Shown piece after piece: positions 9,217-18,354 of a stretch of 64,000 nucleotides of DNA. This DNA is from Dyella sp. SG609 (GTDB taxonomy: Bacteria > Pseudomonadota > Gammaproteobacteria > Xanthomonadales > Rhodanobacteraceae). Both the position numbers and the translations under genes were made by a program. The stretch spans positions 124,001 through 188,000 of the forward strand of contig NZ_JAAZQJ010000003.1 in NCBI RefSeq assembly GCF_012275375.1. Reading direction: 5' to 3'. Every line of letters starts with the position of its first letter. The first letter of the stretch is position 1. The notes under the pieces are model-generated. The model did not search any database and was not told where the DNA came from. It saw only the letters and a program-made list of their open reading frames with translations.

Positions 9217-9963
9217 TTAGAGCAGGCCCTTCTGCTTGAGCGCGGCCACCAGTTCGGCGGCGTCCTTGACCATCACACCCTTGCTGCGCTTCGGCGGCGC
9301 GGCGTACTGCGTGGTCTTGAGCTGGTCGTGGGCTTCCACGCCTAGCGAGCCGAACTCGATGGTGTCGATCGGCTTGGACTTGGCTTTCATGATGTCCGGC
9401 AGCTTGATGAAGCGCGGCTCGTTGAGGCGCAGGTCGGTGGTGATCACCGCCGGCAGCTGCGCTTCGATCGTCTCAAGGCCCGCGTCCACTTCGCGGGTAA
9501 CCGTGGCCTTGCCGTCGGCGATCTCCACCTTGCTGGCGAAAGTGGCCTGCGGGCGGTCCCACAGCGCGGCCAGCATCTGGCCGGTCTGGTTGGCGTCGTC
9601 GTCGATCGCCTGCTTGCCCAGGATGACCAGCTCGGGCTGCTCCTTCTCGACCAGCTTGAGCAGGGTGCGCGCGGCGGTGAGCGGCTGCACTTCGTCGGCG
9701 GTGACCACGTGGATGGCGCGGTTGGCGCCCATCGCCAGGCCATTGCGCAGGTGCGCGGTCAGGTCGGCCGGGCCGATGCCCACTACCACCACTTCGGTGG
9801 CGATGCCTTTCTCGCGCAGGCGCAGGGCCTCTTCGAGGGCGATGTCGTCGAACGGGTTGGCCGACAGCTTGACGCCGTCGGTCATCACACCCGTGCCATC
9901 GGGCTTGACCTGGATGCGGACGTTGAAGTCCACCACACGCTTGTAGCCGACAAGAATCTTCAT
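9217..9963 (-). CDS. etfB: Electron transfer flavoprotein, beta subunit
   Basis: EtfB homologue of 248 residues, starting MKILVGYKRVVDFNVRIQVK, with the AMP-site region LGKQAIDDDANQTGQMLAALW near 130-150 and the recognition-loop region ETIEAQLPAVITTDLRLNEP. The start is set at 9963 because AAGGA sits seven bases before it; the upstream in-frame ATG at 9978 has no ribosome site and adds five residues atypical of the family. It is the first gene of a two-gene unit with etfA. Confidence 0.96.
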   Translation of the reverse strand: MKILVGYKRVVDFNVRIQVKPDGTGVMTDGVKLSANPFDDIALEEALRLREKGIATEVVVVGIGPADLTAHLRNGLAMGANRAIHVVTADEVQPLTAARTLLKLVEKEQPELVILGKQAIDDDANQTGQMLAALWDRPQATFASKVEIADGKATVTREVDAGLETIEAQLPAVITTDLRLNEPRFIKLPDIMKAKSKPIDTIEFGSLGVEAHDQLKTTQYAAPPKRSKGVMVKDAAELVAALKQKGLL

Positions 9964-10008
9964 CTGCGGGTCCTTCATGGTGAGCCGCCCGCCAGGGCGG
10001 AAGCCTCC

Positions 10009-10038
10009 ATTCTAACCATTTTCAAACACTTGTATGAA
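10009..10038 (-). promoter_or_regulatory. Putative sigma70 promoter of etfBA
   Basis: On the minus strand, TTCATA (10038-10033) and TAGAAT (10014-10009) are 18 bp apart, in the gap between the glycosyltransferase stop and etfB. A CCGCCC-GCCA-GGGCGG hairpin lies between the promoter and the gene. Confidence 0.45.
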
Positions 10039-10069
10039 GGAGGCCGCGGCGCGGCCCGGCTGGGCGCGT

Positions 10070-12106
10070 TCAGTTCAATACGCGCTGCAAGGTGCGCGTG
10101 GCCGCTTCGACCGAGAAGTAATGGCGGATATTGTCCAGGCCCGCGGCGGAAAGCCGCGACCACAGCGCCGGGTCGTCGCGCAGCTGGCGATAGGCCGCGG
10201 CGAAGGCTTCGGCCTCGCCGGCCAGCAGCACGTTGTCGCGGTCGTGCAGGTGCATGCCCTCGACCGCGAGCGGCGTGGCGATCACCGGCAGCCCGTAGCT
10301 CATCGACATGTTGATCTTGCCCTTCACTCCGGCGCCGAAACGCAGCGGCGCCAGCGAGGCGAGGCAGGTTTCCATCCACGGATCGAGGTCGGCCACGCGG
10401 CCGTGCAACTGCAGGCCGTCCTGCGCCAGCTCGGCGCGCAGCGCATCCGAAATGTCGCCCAGGATGTGCACGACGACGTCCGGATCGACCTTGCGCAGCT
10501 CCGGCAGGATGGCGCCGGCGATCCAGCGCATCGCATCCACATTCGGCGGATGCCCGTGGCCGCCGACGAACAGCAGGCCGCGGCGCTCCGCATGCGGTTT
10601 GGTGCAGCCGTGGATCACGTGGATATTGGACACCAGCTCCACCCGCGCGGCCGGCGCCAGGCTGCGCAGCAGGGCCTGCTCGTCGGGGCTGACCACGAAG
10701 GTGACGTCGCTGTCGGCGATCAGGGTCAGTTCGCTCTGCCGCGACAATTTGGCCTGGCGCAGCATCGAGGCCTGCCCGCTCAGTTCCGCCGCGCGCTGTT
10801 CGCGCACGAAATGCAGGTCGACCGTATCGAAGATCAGCTTCGCCTGCGGCGCATGCTGCCGCACGATATGCAGGTACTGCCCGGCCACGGTGTGGCGGCA
10901 CAGCATCACCGCGCGCAGTTCCTTGCCGTGCTCGGCCAGCCAGCGCGGCAGGCCTTCGGCGGAGGACAACGCCAGGATCTCCACGCCGAAACGCCCCAGC
11001 CGGTGCATGTCCGCGCGCGAGGTGCGCGTGTCGTCCGGACAGAAGGTGACGCTCCAGCCGAGGCTGCGGAAGATCTCGAACATCTCCATCAGGCGCAGCG
11101 AACCCGAATCGCGCGAGGCATCGGGCGTGGTGCCGTCCACCACCAGCAGGCGGCCGCGCGCGCGCCAGTGCACGGCCTGGTCCAGCGCGGTCTGCCGCGA
11201 CGGATGGCCGGCCAGCACGCCGCGCCACTTGGCCACGAACTTGTCCTGGTTGATGGTCTGGAAGCGCTTCATGCCGCTGCTCAGATCCGTGCCGGCACTG
11301 ATGCCCTCGCAATGGATCACCATGCTGGCGGGCTCGTAGTACACGCGCCAGCCGGCGGCGCGCACGGCGAAGGCCAGGTCGGTGTCGTCGTAATAGGCCG
11401 GCGAAAGCAAGGTATCGAAGCAGCCGACGTATTCGAACAGCGTGCGGCGGATCATCAGCGCCGCGCCGGAGACGTAGTCCACCTCGCGCCGGAACTGCCA
11501 GGCCGGCGCATCGCGGCTCTCGAAGCGCCCCAGGTTCCAGCAGCTGCCGTCGTCGAACACCAGCCCGCCCGCTTCCTGCAGCCGGCCGTCGGGATAGACC
11601 AGCTTGCTGCCGGCGATGCCGCAGTCGGAGCGCTCGGCGAAGCATTGCAGCAGCGCCTCCATCCAGCCGGAGGTGACCTGCGTGTCGTTATTGAGGAACA
11701 GCAGGAACTCGCCGCGCGCCGCCTGCGCACCGGCGTTGCAGCTGCCGATGAAGCCCAGGTTGCGTTCGTTGCGCAGCACGCGCAGGCCCGTTACGCCGGC
11801 CAGCACCGCGGCGCTGTCGTCGGGCGCGGCGTCGTCGACCACGATGATCTCGATCGGCGTGGCGCTGGCATGCAGCACGATCGAGCGCAGGCAGGCCAGC
11901 GTGTAGGGCAGCTTGCCGTAGGTGGGAATGACGATGGACACGCGCGGCGCCTCGGCGCGCGGTACCGCGAACGGCGCGAACGGCTCGTCCAGCGGCAGCA
12001 GCGACAGTGCTTCGTCTTCTTCGGGAATCCGGCGGAATTCCTGCAGCACGCGTTGCGCTGTCCCATGCCAGCCGCGCAGCGCCAGGCTGGCGCGCGCGCG
12101 CTGCAA
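10070..12106 (-). CDS. Two-domain glycosyltransferase (GT2 + GT4), start codon uncertain
   Basis: An N-terminal GT2 domain (SIVIPTYGKLPYTLACL, EIIVVDDAAPD, FLFLNNDTQVTSGW) occupies about residues 50-260. A C-terminal GT4-like domain (FVGGHGHPPNVDAMRW, KGKINMSMSYGLPVIATPLA) occupies about 340-670. Such fusions assemble O-antigen or exopolysaccharide chains in the cytoplasm. The given start is TTG 12106, the longest standard one, but it lacks a ribosome site. The frame stays open into the upstream gene and encodes a plausible lead-in (QLAAKLYWRFKRLGYLLQ). A CTG at 12151 sits eight bases after GAGG, so the real protein may be about 15 residues longer. The gene sits between the ETF-QO gene and etfBA. 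Confidence 0.85.
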   Translation of the reverse strand: MQRARASLALRGWHGTAQRVLQEFRRIPEEDEALSLLPLDEPFAPFAVPRAEAPRVSIVIPTYGKLPYTLACLRSIVLHASATPIEIIVVDDAAPDDSAAVLAGVTGLRVLRNERNLGFIGSCNAGAQAARGEFLLFLNNDTQVTSGWMEALLQCFAERSDCGIAGSKLVYPDGRLQEAGGLVFDDGSCWNLGRFESRDAPAWQFRREVDYVSGAALMIRRTLFEYVGCFDTLLSPAYYDDTDLAFAVRAAGWRVYYEPASMVIHCEGISAGTDLSSGMKRFQTINQDKFVAKWRGVLAGHPSRQTALDQAVHWRARGRLLVVDGTTPDASRDSGSLRLMEMFEIFRSLGWSVTFCPDDTRTSRADMHRLGRFGVEILALSSAEGLPRWLAEHGKELRAVMLCRHTVAGQYLHIVRQHAPQAKLIFDTVDLHFVREQRAAELSGQASMLRQAKLSRQSELTLIADSDVTFVVSPDEQALLRSLAPAARVELVSNIHVIHGCTKPHAERRGLLFVGGHGHPPNVDAMRWIAGAILPELRKVDPDVVVHILGDISDALRAELAQDGLQLHGRVADLDPWMETCLASLAPLRFGAGVKGKINMSMSYGLPVIATPLAVEGMHLHDRDNVLLAGEAEAFAAAYRQLRDDPALWSRLSAAGLDNIRHYFSVEAATRTLQRVLN

Positions 12107-12170
12107 CAGGTAACCGAGGCGCTTGAACCGCCAGTAGAGCTTGGCTGCCAGCTGGATACCCTCGTTCCGC

Positions 12171-13772
12171 TCAGAGGTTCTGGTAGTTCGGGCCCGAACC
12201 GCCCTCGGGAGTGACCCAGTTGATGATCTGGTACGGGTCCTTGATGTCGCAGGTCTTGCAGTGCACGCAGTTGGCGGCGTTGATCTGCAGCCGCTTGCCG
12301 GCTTCGTCCTGCACGATCTCGTAGACGTTGGCGGGGCAGAAGCGCTGGCAGGGGTTGCCGTACTCCTCAGCGCACCTGGTCACGCAGATCGAGGTGTCGG
12401 CCACGTGCAGGTGCACGGGCTGGTCTTCGTCGTGCTCGGTGGCGGCGAAGTACACGCCGGCCAGGCGGTCGCGCGGCGGCAGTTCGCGCTGCACGTAGTC
12501 GCGCTTGGGTTCTTCCTGCTGGCCGAGCTTGTGCAGCGACGACCAGTCGGCCTTGTTCTTGAGCGTCCACGGCGACGCGCCGCCGGTGACGGTTTCCCAG
12601 GCGGCGTTGAGCATGCCGAACCACAGGCCCTTCTTGAAGGCGGGCTTGATGTTGCGGACCTTCTTGAGTTCCGCCATCACGTCCGAGCCGCGCAGCTTCG
12701 CGTCGAAGCCGGTCGGGTTCAATGCGCTGGCGGCGAGATGTTCGGCGGCGAGCATGCCGCTGCGGATCGCCTGGTGCGTGCCCTTGATCTTCGGCACGTT
12801 GAGCAGGCCGGCGGTGTCGCCGATCAGCAGGGCGCCGGGCATCTCCAGCTTCGGCAGCGACTGCCAGCCGCCGGTGACGATGGCGCGCGCGCCGGCCGAC
12901 AGGATGCTGCCGCCTTCCAGCAGCGGCTTCATCGACGGGTGGTTCTTCCACTGCTGGAAGGCTTCCCACGGCTGGTAGTCCGGGTCGCTGTAGTCCAGGC
13001 CGCTGACGTAGCCCAGCGCCACGCGGTCCTTGTCCAGGTGATACAGGAAGCTGCCGCCGTAGGTGTGGCTGTCGGCCGGCCAGCCGAAGCTGTGCACGAT
13101 CTTGCCGGGGGTGACGCGGCCGGGCGGCAGTTGCCACAGCTCCTTGATGCCGATGGAGTAGCCCTGCGGGTCGCTGTCCTTGTCCAGCTCGAAGCGCTTG
13201 ATCAGCTGCTTGGTGAGGCTGCCGCGCGCGCCTTCGGCCAGCACGGTGACCTTGGCCTTGATGTCGATGCCCTGGGTATAGCCGGGCTTGTGCGAGCCGT
13301 CCTTCGCCACGCCCATGTCGCCGATGCGCACGCCGGCGACGGCGCCATGTTCGTCGTAGATGTTGTCGGCGGCGGCAAAGCCTGGGAACACGTCCACGCC
13401 CAGCGCTTCGGCCTGCGGCGCCAGCCAGGCGCACATGGCGCCCAGCGAGACGATGAAGTTGCCCTTGTTGTGCATGCCTGGCGGGATCGGCAGGCTGCGG
13501 TGGCCGGTCTTGCTGAGCAGCCAGAACTCGTCTTCCACGGCCGGCACGCAGATCGGCGGAGGGTTGTCGCGCCAGCCGGGCAGCAGCGCATCCAGCGGCT
13601 GCGGTTCGATCACGGCGCCGGACAGGATCTGCGCGCCGATGGTCGAGGCCTTCTCGATCACGCACACGCTCACCTCGGGCTTGAGCTGCTTGAGCCGGAT
13701 CGCGAACGACAGGCCGGCGGGGCCCGCGCCCACGACGACGACGTCGTATTCCATGATTTCGCGTTCGCTCAT
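12171..13772 (-). CDS. Electron transfer flavoprotein-ubiquinone oxidoreductase (ETF-QO)
   Basis: The 533-residue membrane-associated flavoprotein begins with a dinucleotide-binding motif, YDVVVVGAGPAGLSFAIRL. It ends with a ferredoxin-like 4Fe-4S domain whose cysteines are visible in CPANVYEI and NCVHCKTCDIKDP, followed by the conserved end GGSGPNYQNL. It oxidises reduced EtfAB and reduces ubiquinone, feeding fatty-acid and amino-acid oxidation into the respiratory chain. ATG 13772 is used; a second ATG at 13754 (MEYDVVVVG) is possible. The downstream glycosyltransferase frame begins at or before its stop codon. Confidence 0.96.
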   Translation of the reverse strand: MSEREIMEYDVVVVGAGPAGLSFAIRLKQLKPEVSVCVIEKASTIGAQILSGAVIEPQPLDALLPGWRDNPPPICVPAVEDEFWLLSKTGHRSLPIPPGMHNKGNFIVSLGAMCAWLAPQAEALGVDVFPGFAAADNIYDEHGAVAGVRIGDMGVAKDGSHKPGYTQGIDIKAKVTVLAEGARGSLTKQLIKRFELDKDSDPQGYSIGIKELWQLPPGRVTPGKIVHSFGWPADSHTYGGSFLYHLDKDRVALGYVSGLDYSDPDYQPWEAFQQWKNHPSMKPLLEGGSILSAGARAIVTGGWQSLPKLEMPGALLIGDTAGLLNVPKIKGTHQAIRSGMLAAEHLAASALNPTGFDAKLRGSDVMAELKKVRNIKPAFKKGLWFGMLNAAWETVTGGASPWTLKNKADWSSLHKLGQQEEPKRDYVQRELPPRDRLAGVYFAATEHDEDQPVHLHVADTSICVTRCAEEYGNPCQRFCPANVYEIVQDEAGKRLQINAANCVHCKTCDIKDPYQIINWVTPEGGSGPNYQNL

Positions 13773-13895
13773 CGGTCGCTCCGGAAGGTTCTGGCTGGCT
13801 GGTGGTGTGCAGGCTGTGGCGAGGTGGCCGGGGCCATCTCAGCGCGCCATTGTCCGGTTTCGTGCACTGTGCGGCAACGCATGGTGCAGCACCGC

Positions 13896-13926
13896 TTGCA
13901 AACGCTTAACCCGCGCCATCGATAAT
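13896..13926 (+). promoter_or_regulatory. Putative promoter of the amidase gene
   Basis: TTGCAA (13896-13901) and GATAAT (13921-13926) are separated by 19 bp in the 178-bp divergent gap between the ETF-QO and amidase genes. The spacing is slightly long. Confidence 0.3.
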
Positions 13927-13950
13927 CGATCCCGCCACCAGGGAGACTTC

Positions 13951-15360
13951 ATGAATCCATTGCCGCCGATCTCCGACCATGACCAGCGTCGCGCCACGCT
14001 TTGCCAACTGCTGCACTGGCTTGCCGCCGGGAGGGTCCAGCCGGAGGGACTGGCCGAGGTCTACCAGGAAGCCATCGAGCGTCTGAATCCGCAGCTCAAT
14101 GCTTTCGTGGGCTTGAGCCCCGGCCTGCTGCGCGAACAGGCCCGCGCGGCGCAGCATCGCCGCCGCGACGGTGTGCTGGGCCGGCTCGACGGCCTGCCGG
14201 TGGCGATCAAGGACAACTTCGACGTGGCCGGCTGGCCCACCCGCGCCGGCCTGCCGGGCCGCGCGCAGGCGGCGGAAGGCGACGCCCATGCGGTGGCGCG
14301 GCTGCGCGCTTCCGGCGCGGTGCTGCTGGGCAAGACCAATATGGACGAGGGCGCGCTGGGCGCGGCCACCGACAATCCGCACTACGGCCCCACCCACAAC
14401 CCGCATCGCCATGGCTATACCGCCGGCGGCTCCTCCGGCGGCGCGGCCGCGGCGGTGGCTTCGGGCCTGGCGGTGGCGGCGATCGGTTCGGACAGCCTCG
14501 GCTCGATCCGCATCCCCGCCAGCTATTGCGGCGTATACGCGCTGAAGCCCACCCACGGCGAAATCTCCGCGCGCGGCCTGGTGCCCGCGGCGCGTCGCCT
14601 GGATGCGGTGGGCCTGCTGGCGCGCAGCGCCAACGATCTGACCGTGCTGCTGCAGGTGCTGGCCGGCTACGACGCCGACGATGCGCGCTCGCGCCGCCGC
14701 CGCGTGGCCTTCGCGCCGCCGGACTGGGAGCCGGGCAACCTGCGCTGCGGCCTGCTGCCGGACCTCGCCGCGGTGGGCGTGGAGCCGGCGGTGATCGACG
14801 TGTTCGAAGACGCGCTGTCGCGCCTGCCGCGCGAACTGGGCGAACGCCGCGCGGTGGACTTCACCGACTGGGACTTCGCCCGCACCCGCCGCGCCGGCCT
14901 GTTCCTGATGGAAGCGGAGATGCTCAGCACCTTCGCCGCCGACCTGGAAGACCGCGCGCATCCGCCGTCGGAACGCTTCCGCCACATGCTTTCCTACGCC
15001 GCCACCAAGAGCGCGGCCGATTACGCCGTGGCCGACCGCGTGCTGGACGCGGCCACGCTGAAGATGCGCCGCCTGTTCGCCCAGGTCGACGTGCTGGTGC
15101 TGCCGACCACGCCGCAGGGCGCGTTCCCGCTGGGCGGCGCGGTGCCGGATTCGCAGGCCGACCTGACCAGCTTCGCCAGCCTCGCCGGCTGTCCGGCGGT
15201 GAGCATTCCGATGGGCACGCTGCCGGACGGCATGCCGGTGGGCATGCAGCTGGTCGGCGCGCGCGGTTCGGATCTGCGCCTGCTGGAGCTGGCCGAGGTG
15301 TGCGCGGCGACGCTCGATGCGGAACCGGTCTACCCCGTGGAGCCGCGTCCGCTCGCATGA
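13951..15360 (+). CDS. Amidase signature family hydrolase
   Basis: The 469-residue protein carries the amidase signature triad region. The catalytic lysine is in LPVAIKDNFDVAG, the Gly/Ser-rich loop is TAGGSSGGAAAAVASGLAV, and the nucleophile segment is GSDSLGSIRIPASYCGVYALKPTHG, where the final serine of SLGS acts. This family cleaves amides or transfers ammonia; without a GatB neighbour this is unlikely to be GatA, and the substrate cannot be read from sequence. ATG 13951 follows GGGAGACTTC; longer in-frame versions reach back over the divergent promoter and are rejected. Its stop overlaps the next gene (ATGA). Confidence 0.9.
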   Translation: MNPLPPISDHDQRRATLCQLLHWLAAGRVQPEGLAEVYQEAIERLNPQLNAFVGLSPGLLREQARAAQHRRRDGVLGRLDGLPVAIKDNFDVAGWPTRAGLPGRAQAAEGDAHAVARLRASGAVLLGKTNMDEGALGAATDNPHYGPTHNPHRHGYTAGGSSGGAAAAVASGLAVAAIGSDSLGSIRIPASYCGVYALKPTHGEISARGLVPAARRLDAVGLLARSANDLTVLLQVLAGYDADDARSRRRRVAFAPPDWEPGNLRCGLLPDLAAVGVEPAVIDVFEDALSRLPRELGERRAVDFTDWDFARTRRAGLFLMEAEMLSTFAADLEDRAHPPSERFRHMLSYAATKSAADYAVADRVLDAATLKMRRLFAQVDVLVLPTTPQGAFPLGGAVPDSQADLTSFASLAGCPAVSIPMGTLPDGMPVGMQLVGARGSDLRLLELAEVCAATLDAEPVYPVEPRPLA

Positions 15361-15974
15361 CCTTGTTTGCGCAGCCATGGCAGCCGATCCCGTTGCCGGG
15401 CGCGGAACTGCGCCTGCTGCCGCACTGGCTGGCGCAGGACGAAGCGGACAGCTTGCTGGAGGAACTGCGCGGTTCGATCGCCTGGGAGGTGCACCGCATC
15501 CGCATGTTCGGGCGCGAGGTGGATTCGCCGCGCCTGAGCTGCTGGGTCGGCGACTCCGACGCCACCTATGTTTATTCGCGCACCCGCTTCGAGCCTCACC
15601 CGTGGACCGAAGCACTGGCCTCGCTGCGCTGGCGCGCGCAGCAGGCCTGCGGCGCGCGCTTCAACAGCGTGCTGGCCAATCTCTACCGCGACGGGCGCGA
15701 TGCGATGGGTTGGCATAGCGACGACGAACCGGAGCTGGGGCCGCGGCCGGTGATCGCCTCGGTGAGCCTGGGCGCGGAGCGGCGCTTCTGCCTGCGTCCG
15801 CGCGCGAAAGATGCCAGCCCGCGCGACGTGCGCGGCCTGGAACTGCCACATGGCAGCCTGCTGTGCATGTCGGGCGAAACGCAGCGGAACTACCAGCACT
15901 CATTGCCGCGCACTTCGGCGGCGGTCGGCCCGCGCATCAACCTTACCTTCCGCTGGATCGACGCGCGCCGCTGA
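15357..15974 (+). CDS. AlkB-like 2-oxoglutarate/Fe(II) dioxygenase
   Basis: A 205-residue protein with AlkB-family landmarks: substrate-lid region YVYSRTRFEPHPW, iron ligands in MGWHSDDEPELG (HxD) and in YQHSLPR, and the 2-oxoglutarate-binding arginines in RINLTFRW near the C-terminus. Proteins of this size (AlkB2/ALKBH2-3-like) remove alkyl groups from DNA or RNA bases by oxidative demethylation. The ATG at 15357 overlaps the amidase stop by four bases, so the two are translationally coupled, although no shared pathway is obvious. It converges with the lipoprotein gene at 15979, leaving only four bases between stops. Confidence 0.9.
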   Translation: MTLFAQPWQPIPLPGAELRLLPHWLAQDEADSLLEELRGSIAWEVHRIRMFGREVDSPRLSCWVGDSDATYVYSRTRFEPHPWTEALASLRWRAQQACGARFNSVLANLYRDGRDAMGWHSDDEPELGPRPVIASVSLGAERRFCLRPRAKDASPRDVRGLELPHGSLLCMSGETQRNYQHSLPRTSAAVGPRINLTFRWIDARR

Positions 15975-15978
15975 GCGG

Positions 15979-16605
15979 TCAGTCGCGTGCCGCCGCGCGC
16001 TGTTCCAGCGTCCAGCCCACCACCTGCGCCGCCAGCGCGTCGCCGGCCTGGCCGAACGCCGCCACCACCTGCGGTACGCCGGTGCCGTTCACCGGCTGGG
16101 TGACTTCGAAGCGGCGCGCCGCGACGATCTTCAGCCCGCTGTTGCGCACCAGCCGCGCGTCGTAGCGCAGCACCACCACCGGCTGCTTGCCGCGGTACTC
16201 CGACTGGAACGCGGTGAGGTCGGCGCTGAGCACGTAGTCGGCCTGCAGGTTGGTGTCGTCGCTGCTCAGCGCGGCGATGCGGCCGTCGTTGCGGAAACCT
16301 TCGAGCAGGCGATTGCGCAGCAGCACGGGCACGCGGTCGCTCCAGCGCGCGCCCTTGTACACGCTGACCACGTCGCCTTCGGGCAGTACCGCGATGCGCG
16401 CGCTGTCGAGCATGCGTTCGGCCTGCGGCGTATCCACCCGCAGCGACCAGTTCACCGCGCCGGCCTGGGCCTGCGGCAGCGGCGCGGCGGGCAGCCGGTA
16501 AACATCCGGCGATTCGGCTTTCGGCAGCACCGAGCAGGCGGCGACGGCGAGCAGGGCCGCCAGCAGCGGCGCGCGGCGGGCGGCGGTCGTCAGGGCACGG
16601 GTCAT
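15979..16605 (-). CDS. ABC-type transport auxiliary lipoprotein (DUF330/PqiC-like)
   Basis: The 208-residue product starts with a lipoprotein signal (LLAALLAVAACS, lipid-modified cysteine at about residue 24). The rest matches the auxiliary-lipoprotein family that accompanies MCE transporters (YRLPAAPLPQ near the start, then WSDRVPVLLRNRLLEGF). It is likely anchored to the outer membrane and receives lipid from the MCE protein. ATG 16605 overlaps the upstream MCE gene stop (ATGA). It is the last gene of the operon. Confidence 0.87.
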   Translation of the reverse strand: MTRALTTAARRAPLLAALLAVAACSVLPKAESPDVYRLPAAPLPQAQAGAVNWSLRVDTPQAERMLDSARIAVLPEGDVVSVYKGARWSDRVPVLLRNRLLEGFRNDGRIAALSSDDTNLQADYVLSADLTAFQSEYRGKQPVVVLRYDARLVRNSGLKIVAARRFEVTQPVNGTGVPQVVAAFGQAGDALAAQVVGWTLEQRAAARD

Positions 16606-17540
16606 GGCACGAACTCCTTGCTGCGGTCGCGGCCGAGCAGGAAGCCGGCCGGGTTGTCGTCGAGCTTGCGGGTGATGCCGCGCAGCGAATTGGCGGCGTC
16701 GCGCAGTTCGCGCACCGCCGGGCCCAGTTCGCCCAGGCCTTGCATGCCGCCGTCGAGCGAGGCGCGGTTGTCGTTGAGCAGGCGATCGATCGCCGCGGTG
16801 GAACGCTCCAGCGAGGCCATCGCATTGCGCGCGCTTTCCAGCGTGGCGCGGCCCTGCTGGTCGACCAGGCCGTTGGCGCTGCGCGCCAGCTGCTCGGTCT
16901 GTTCCAGGGTGGCGGTGGCCTGCTTGCTGGCCAGGGCCAGCTGGCTGAGCAGGGCGCGGATATCGTCGCGCTGGTCGGCTACCGCGCCGGTGGCCTTGTC
17001 CAGGTGGTCGAGCGTGCGGCTGATGCGCGCCACGTTCTCGTCGGACATCAGCTGGCTGGCGCGCGAGACCACGTCGTTGATATTGGTCATCACGTCCTCG
17101 CCGTTGGACAGCAGTTTGCTGAGCGGCGAAGGGTCGGCCACGATCACCGGCAGGCCGCCGTCCGGCGCGGTGAGCGCGGGGCTGCCGGGCGAACCGCCGC
17201 TGAGCTGGATCACCGCCATGCCGGTGACGCTGGTGAGCGCGAGCTTGGCGTGGGTGTCCTGCTTGATCGGCGTGTCGGCGCCCAGGCGGATGCGCGCCAG
17301 CACGCGGCGCGGGTCCTTCGGGTCGAGCTTGAGCTGGTTGACGTCGCCGACCTTGATGCCGTTGTACTGCACGGCGCTGCCCTGCGAGAGGCCGCTGACC
17401 GCCTCGTTGAATACGATCTGGTATTCGGCGAACTGGCGGTCGGTGCTGGACTTGGCCAGCCACAGGCCGAACAGCAGGGCGGCCGCCACCACGATCACGG
17501 TGAACAGGCCGATCAATACGTGATGAGCGCGGGTTTCCAT
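16602..17540 (-). CDS. MCE-domain protein (MlaD-like) of a lipid transporter
   Basis: A 312-residue protein with one N-terminal membrane helix (HVLIGLFTVIVVAAALLFGLWL) and an MCE domain over about residues 40-120, including VSGLSQGSAVQYNGIKVGDV and LTSVTGMAVIQLSGG. A long helical region rich in ARISRTLDHLDKATG-like heptads to about 290 suggests a coiled coil or tube. MCE proteins form hexameric channels carrying lipids through the periplasm. It is coupled to the lipoprotein gene by ATGA and starts one base after the ATPase stop. Confidence 0.93.
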   Translation of the reverse strand: METRAHHVLIGLFTVIVVAAALLFGLWLAKSSTDRQFAEYQIVFNEAVSGLSQGSAVQYNGIKVGDVNQLKLDPKDPRRVLARIRLGADTPIKQDTHAKLALTSVTGMAVIQLSGGSPGSPALTAPDGGLPVIVADPSPLSKLLSNGEDVMTNINDVVSRASQLMSDENVARISRTLDHLDKATGAVADQRDDIRALLSQLALASKQATATLEQTEQLARSANGLVDQQGRATLESARNAMASLERSTAAIDRLLNDNRASLDGGMQGLGELGPAVRELRDAANSLRGITRKLDDNPAGFLLGRDRSKEFVP

Positions 17541-17541
17541 C

Positions 17542-18354
17542 TCACTTCACCTCTTGCGTCTTTTCCGCGGCATCGAGCGCGGCACGGCCGCGCGGGCCAT
17601 GGAAATACGACTGGACCCAGGGGTCGGGGTTCTGCGCGACTGCTTCCAGCCGGTCGCACACCAGCACCTTCTTCTGCGACAGCACGGCCACGCGGTCGCA
17701 GATGGTGTAGAGCGTGTCCAGGTCGTGGGTGACCAGGAACACGGTGAGGCCGAGCGCATCGCGCAGGGTCAGGATCAGCTGGTCGAACGCGGCCGCGCTG
17801 ATCGGGTCCAGGCCCGCCGTGGGTTCGTCCAGGAACAGGATCTCCGGATCCAGCGCCAGCGCACGCGCCAGCGCCGCGCGCTTGACCATGCCGCCGGAAA
17901 GCTCGGACGGATATTTATGTTCGGTGCCCTGCGGCAGCCCGGCCAGGGCCAGCTTCACCGCGCCCAGCGCCTCGGCATCCGGCCGCTTCAGGCCCGCGTG
18001 CTCGATCAGCGGCATGGCAATGTTCTCGACCACATTCTGCGACGAGAACAGCGCGCCGTTCTGGAACAGCACGCCGAAGCGCCGCTCGATGCGCGAGCGC
18101 TGTTCCGGCGGCAGGCGCAGCAGGTCCTGGCCGAACACCTGCACCTGTCCGGAGGTGGGCCGGCGCAGGCCGACGATGGTGCGCAGCAAGACCGACTTGC
18201 CGGTGCCCGAGCCGCCGACCACGCCGAGGATCTCGCCGCGGCGCACGTCCAGGTCCAGGTGCTCGTGCACGGCCTGCGCGCCGAAGCGGTTGACCAGGTC
18301 GCGCACCTGGATCACGTCTTCCTGCGCTGCGGTCTGCTGCGCGACGGCGTTCAC
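17542..18354 (-). CDS. ABC transporter ATPase, MlaF-like
   Basis: The 270-residue ATPase shows Walker A GVVGGSGTGKSVLLR, Q-loop VLFQNGALF, signature LSGGMVKRAALARALALDP, Walker B EILFLDEPTAGLD and H-loop VTHD, all intact. The LSGGM signature and the FSSQNVVENIAMPL segment are typical of MCE-associated ATPases. The start is GTG 18354, which overlaps the permease stop (GTGA) and has GGAG upstream. It powers lipid movement through the neighbouring permease and MCE protein. Confidence 0.94.
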   Translation of the reverse strand: MNAVAQQTAAQEDVIQVRDLVNRFGAQAVHEHLDLDVRRGEILGVVGGSGTGKSVLLRTIVGLRRPTSGQVQVFGQDLLRLPPEQRSRIERRFGVLFQNGALFSSQNVVENIAMPLIEHAGLKRPDAEALGAVKLALAGLPQGTEHKYPSELSGGMVKRAALARALALDPEILFLDEPTAGLDPISAAAFDQLILTLRDALGLTVFLVTHDLDTLYTICDRVAVLSQKKVLVCDRLEAVAQNPDPWVQSYFHGPRGRAALDAAEKTQEVK

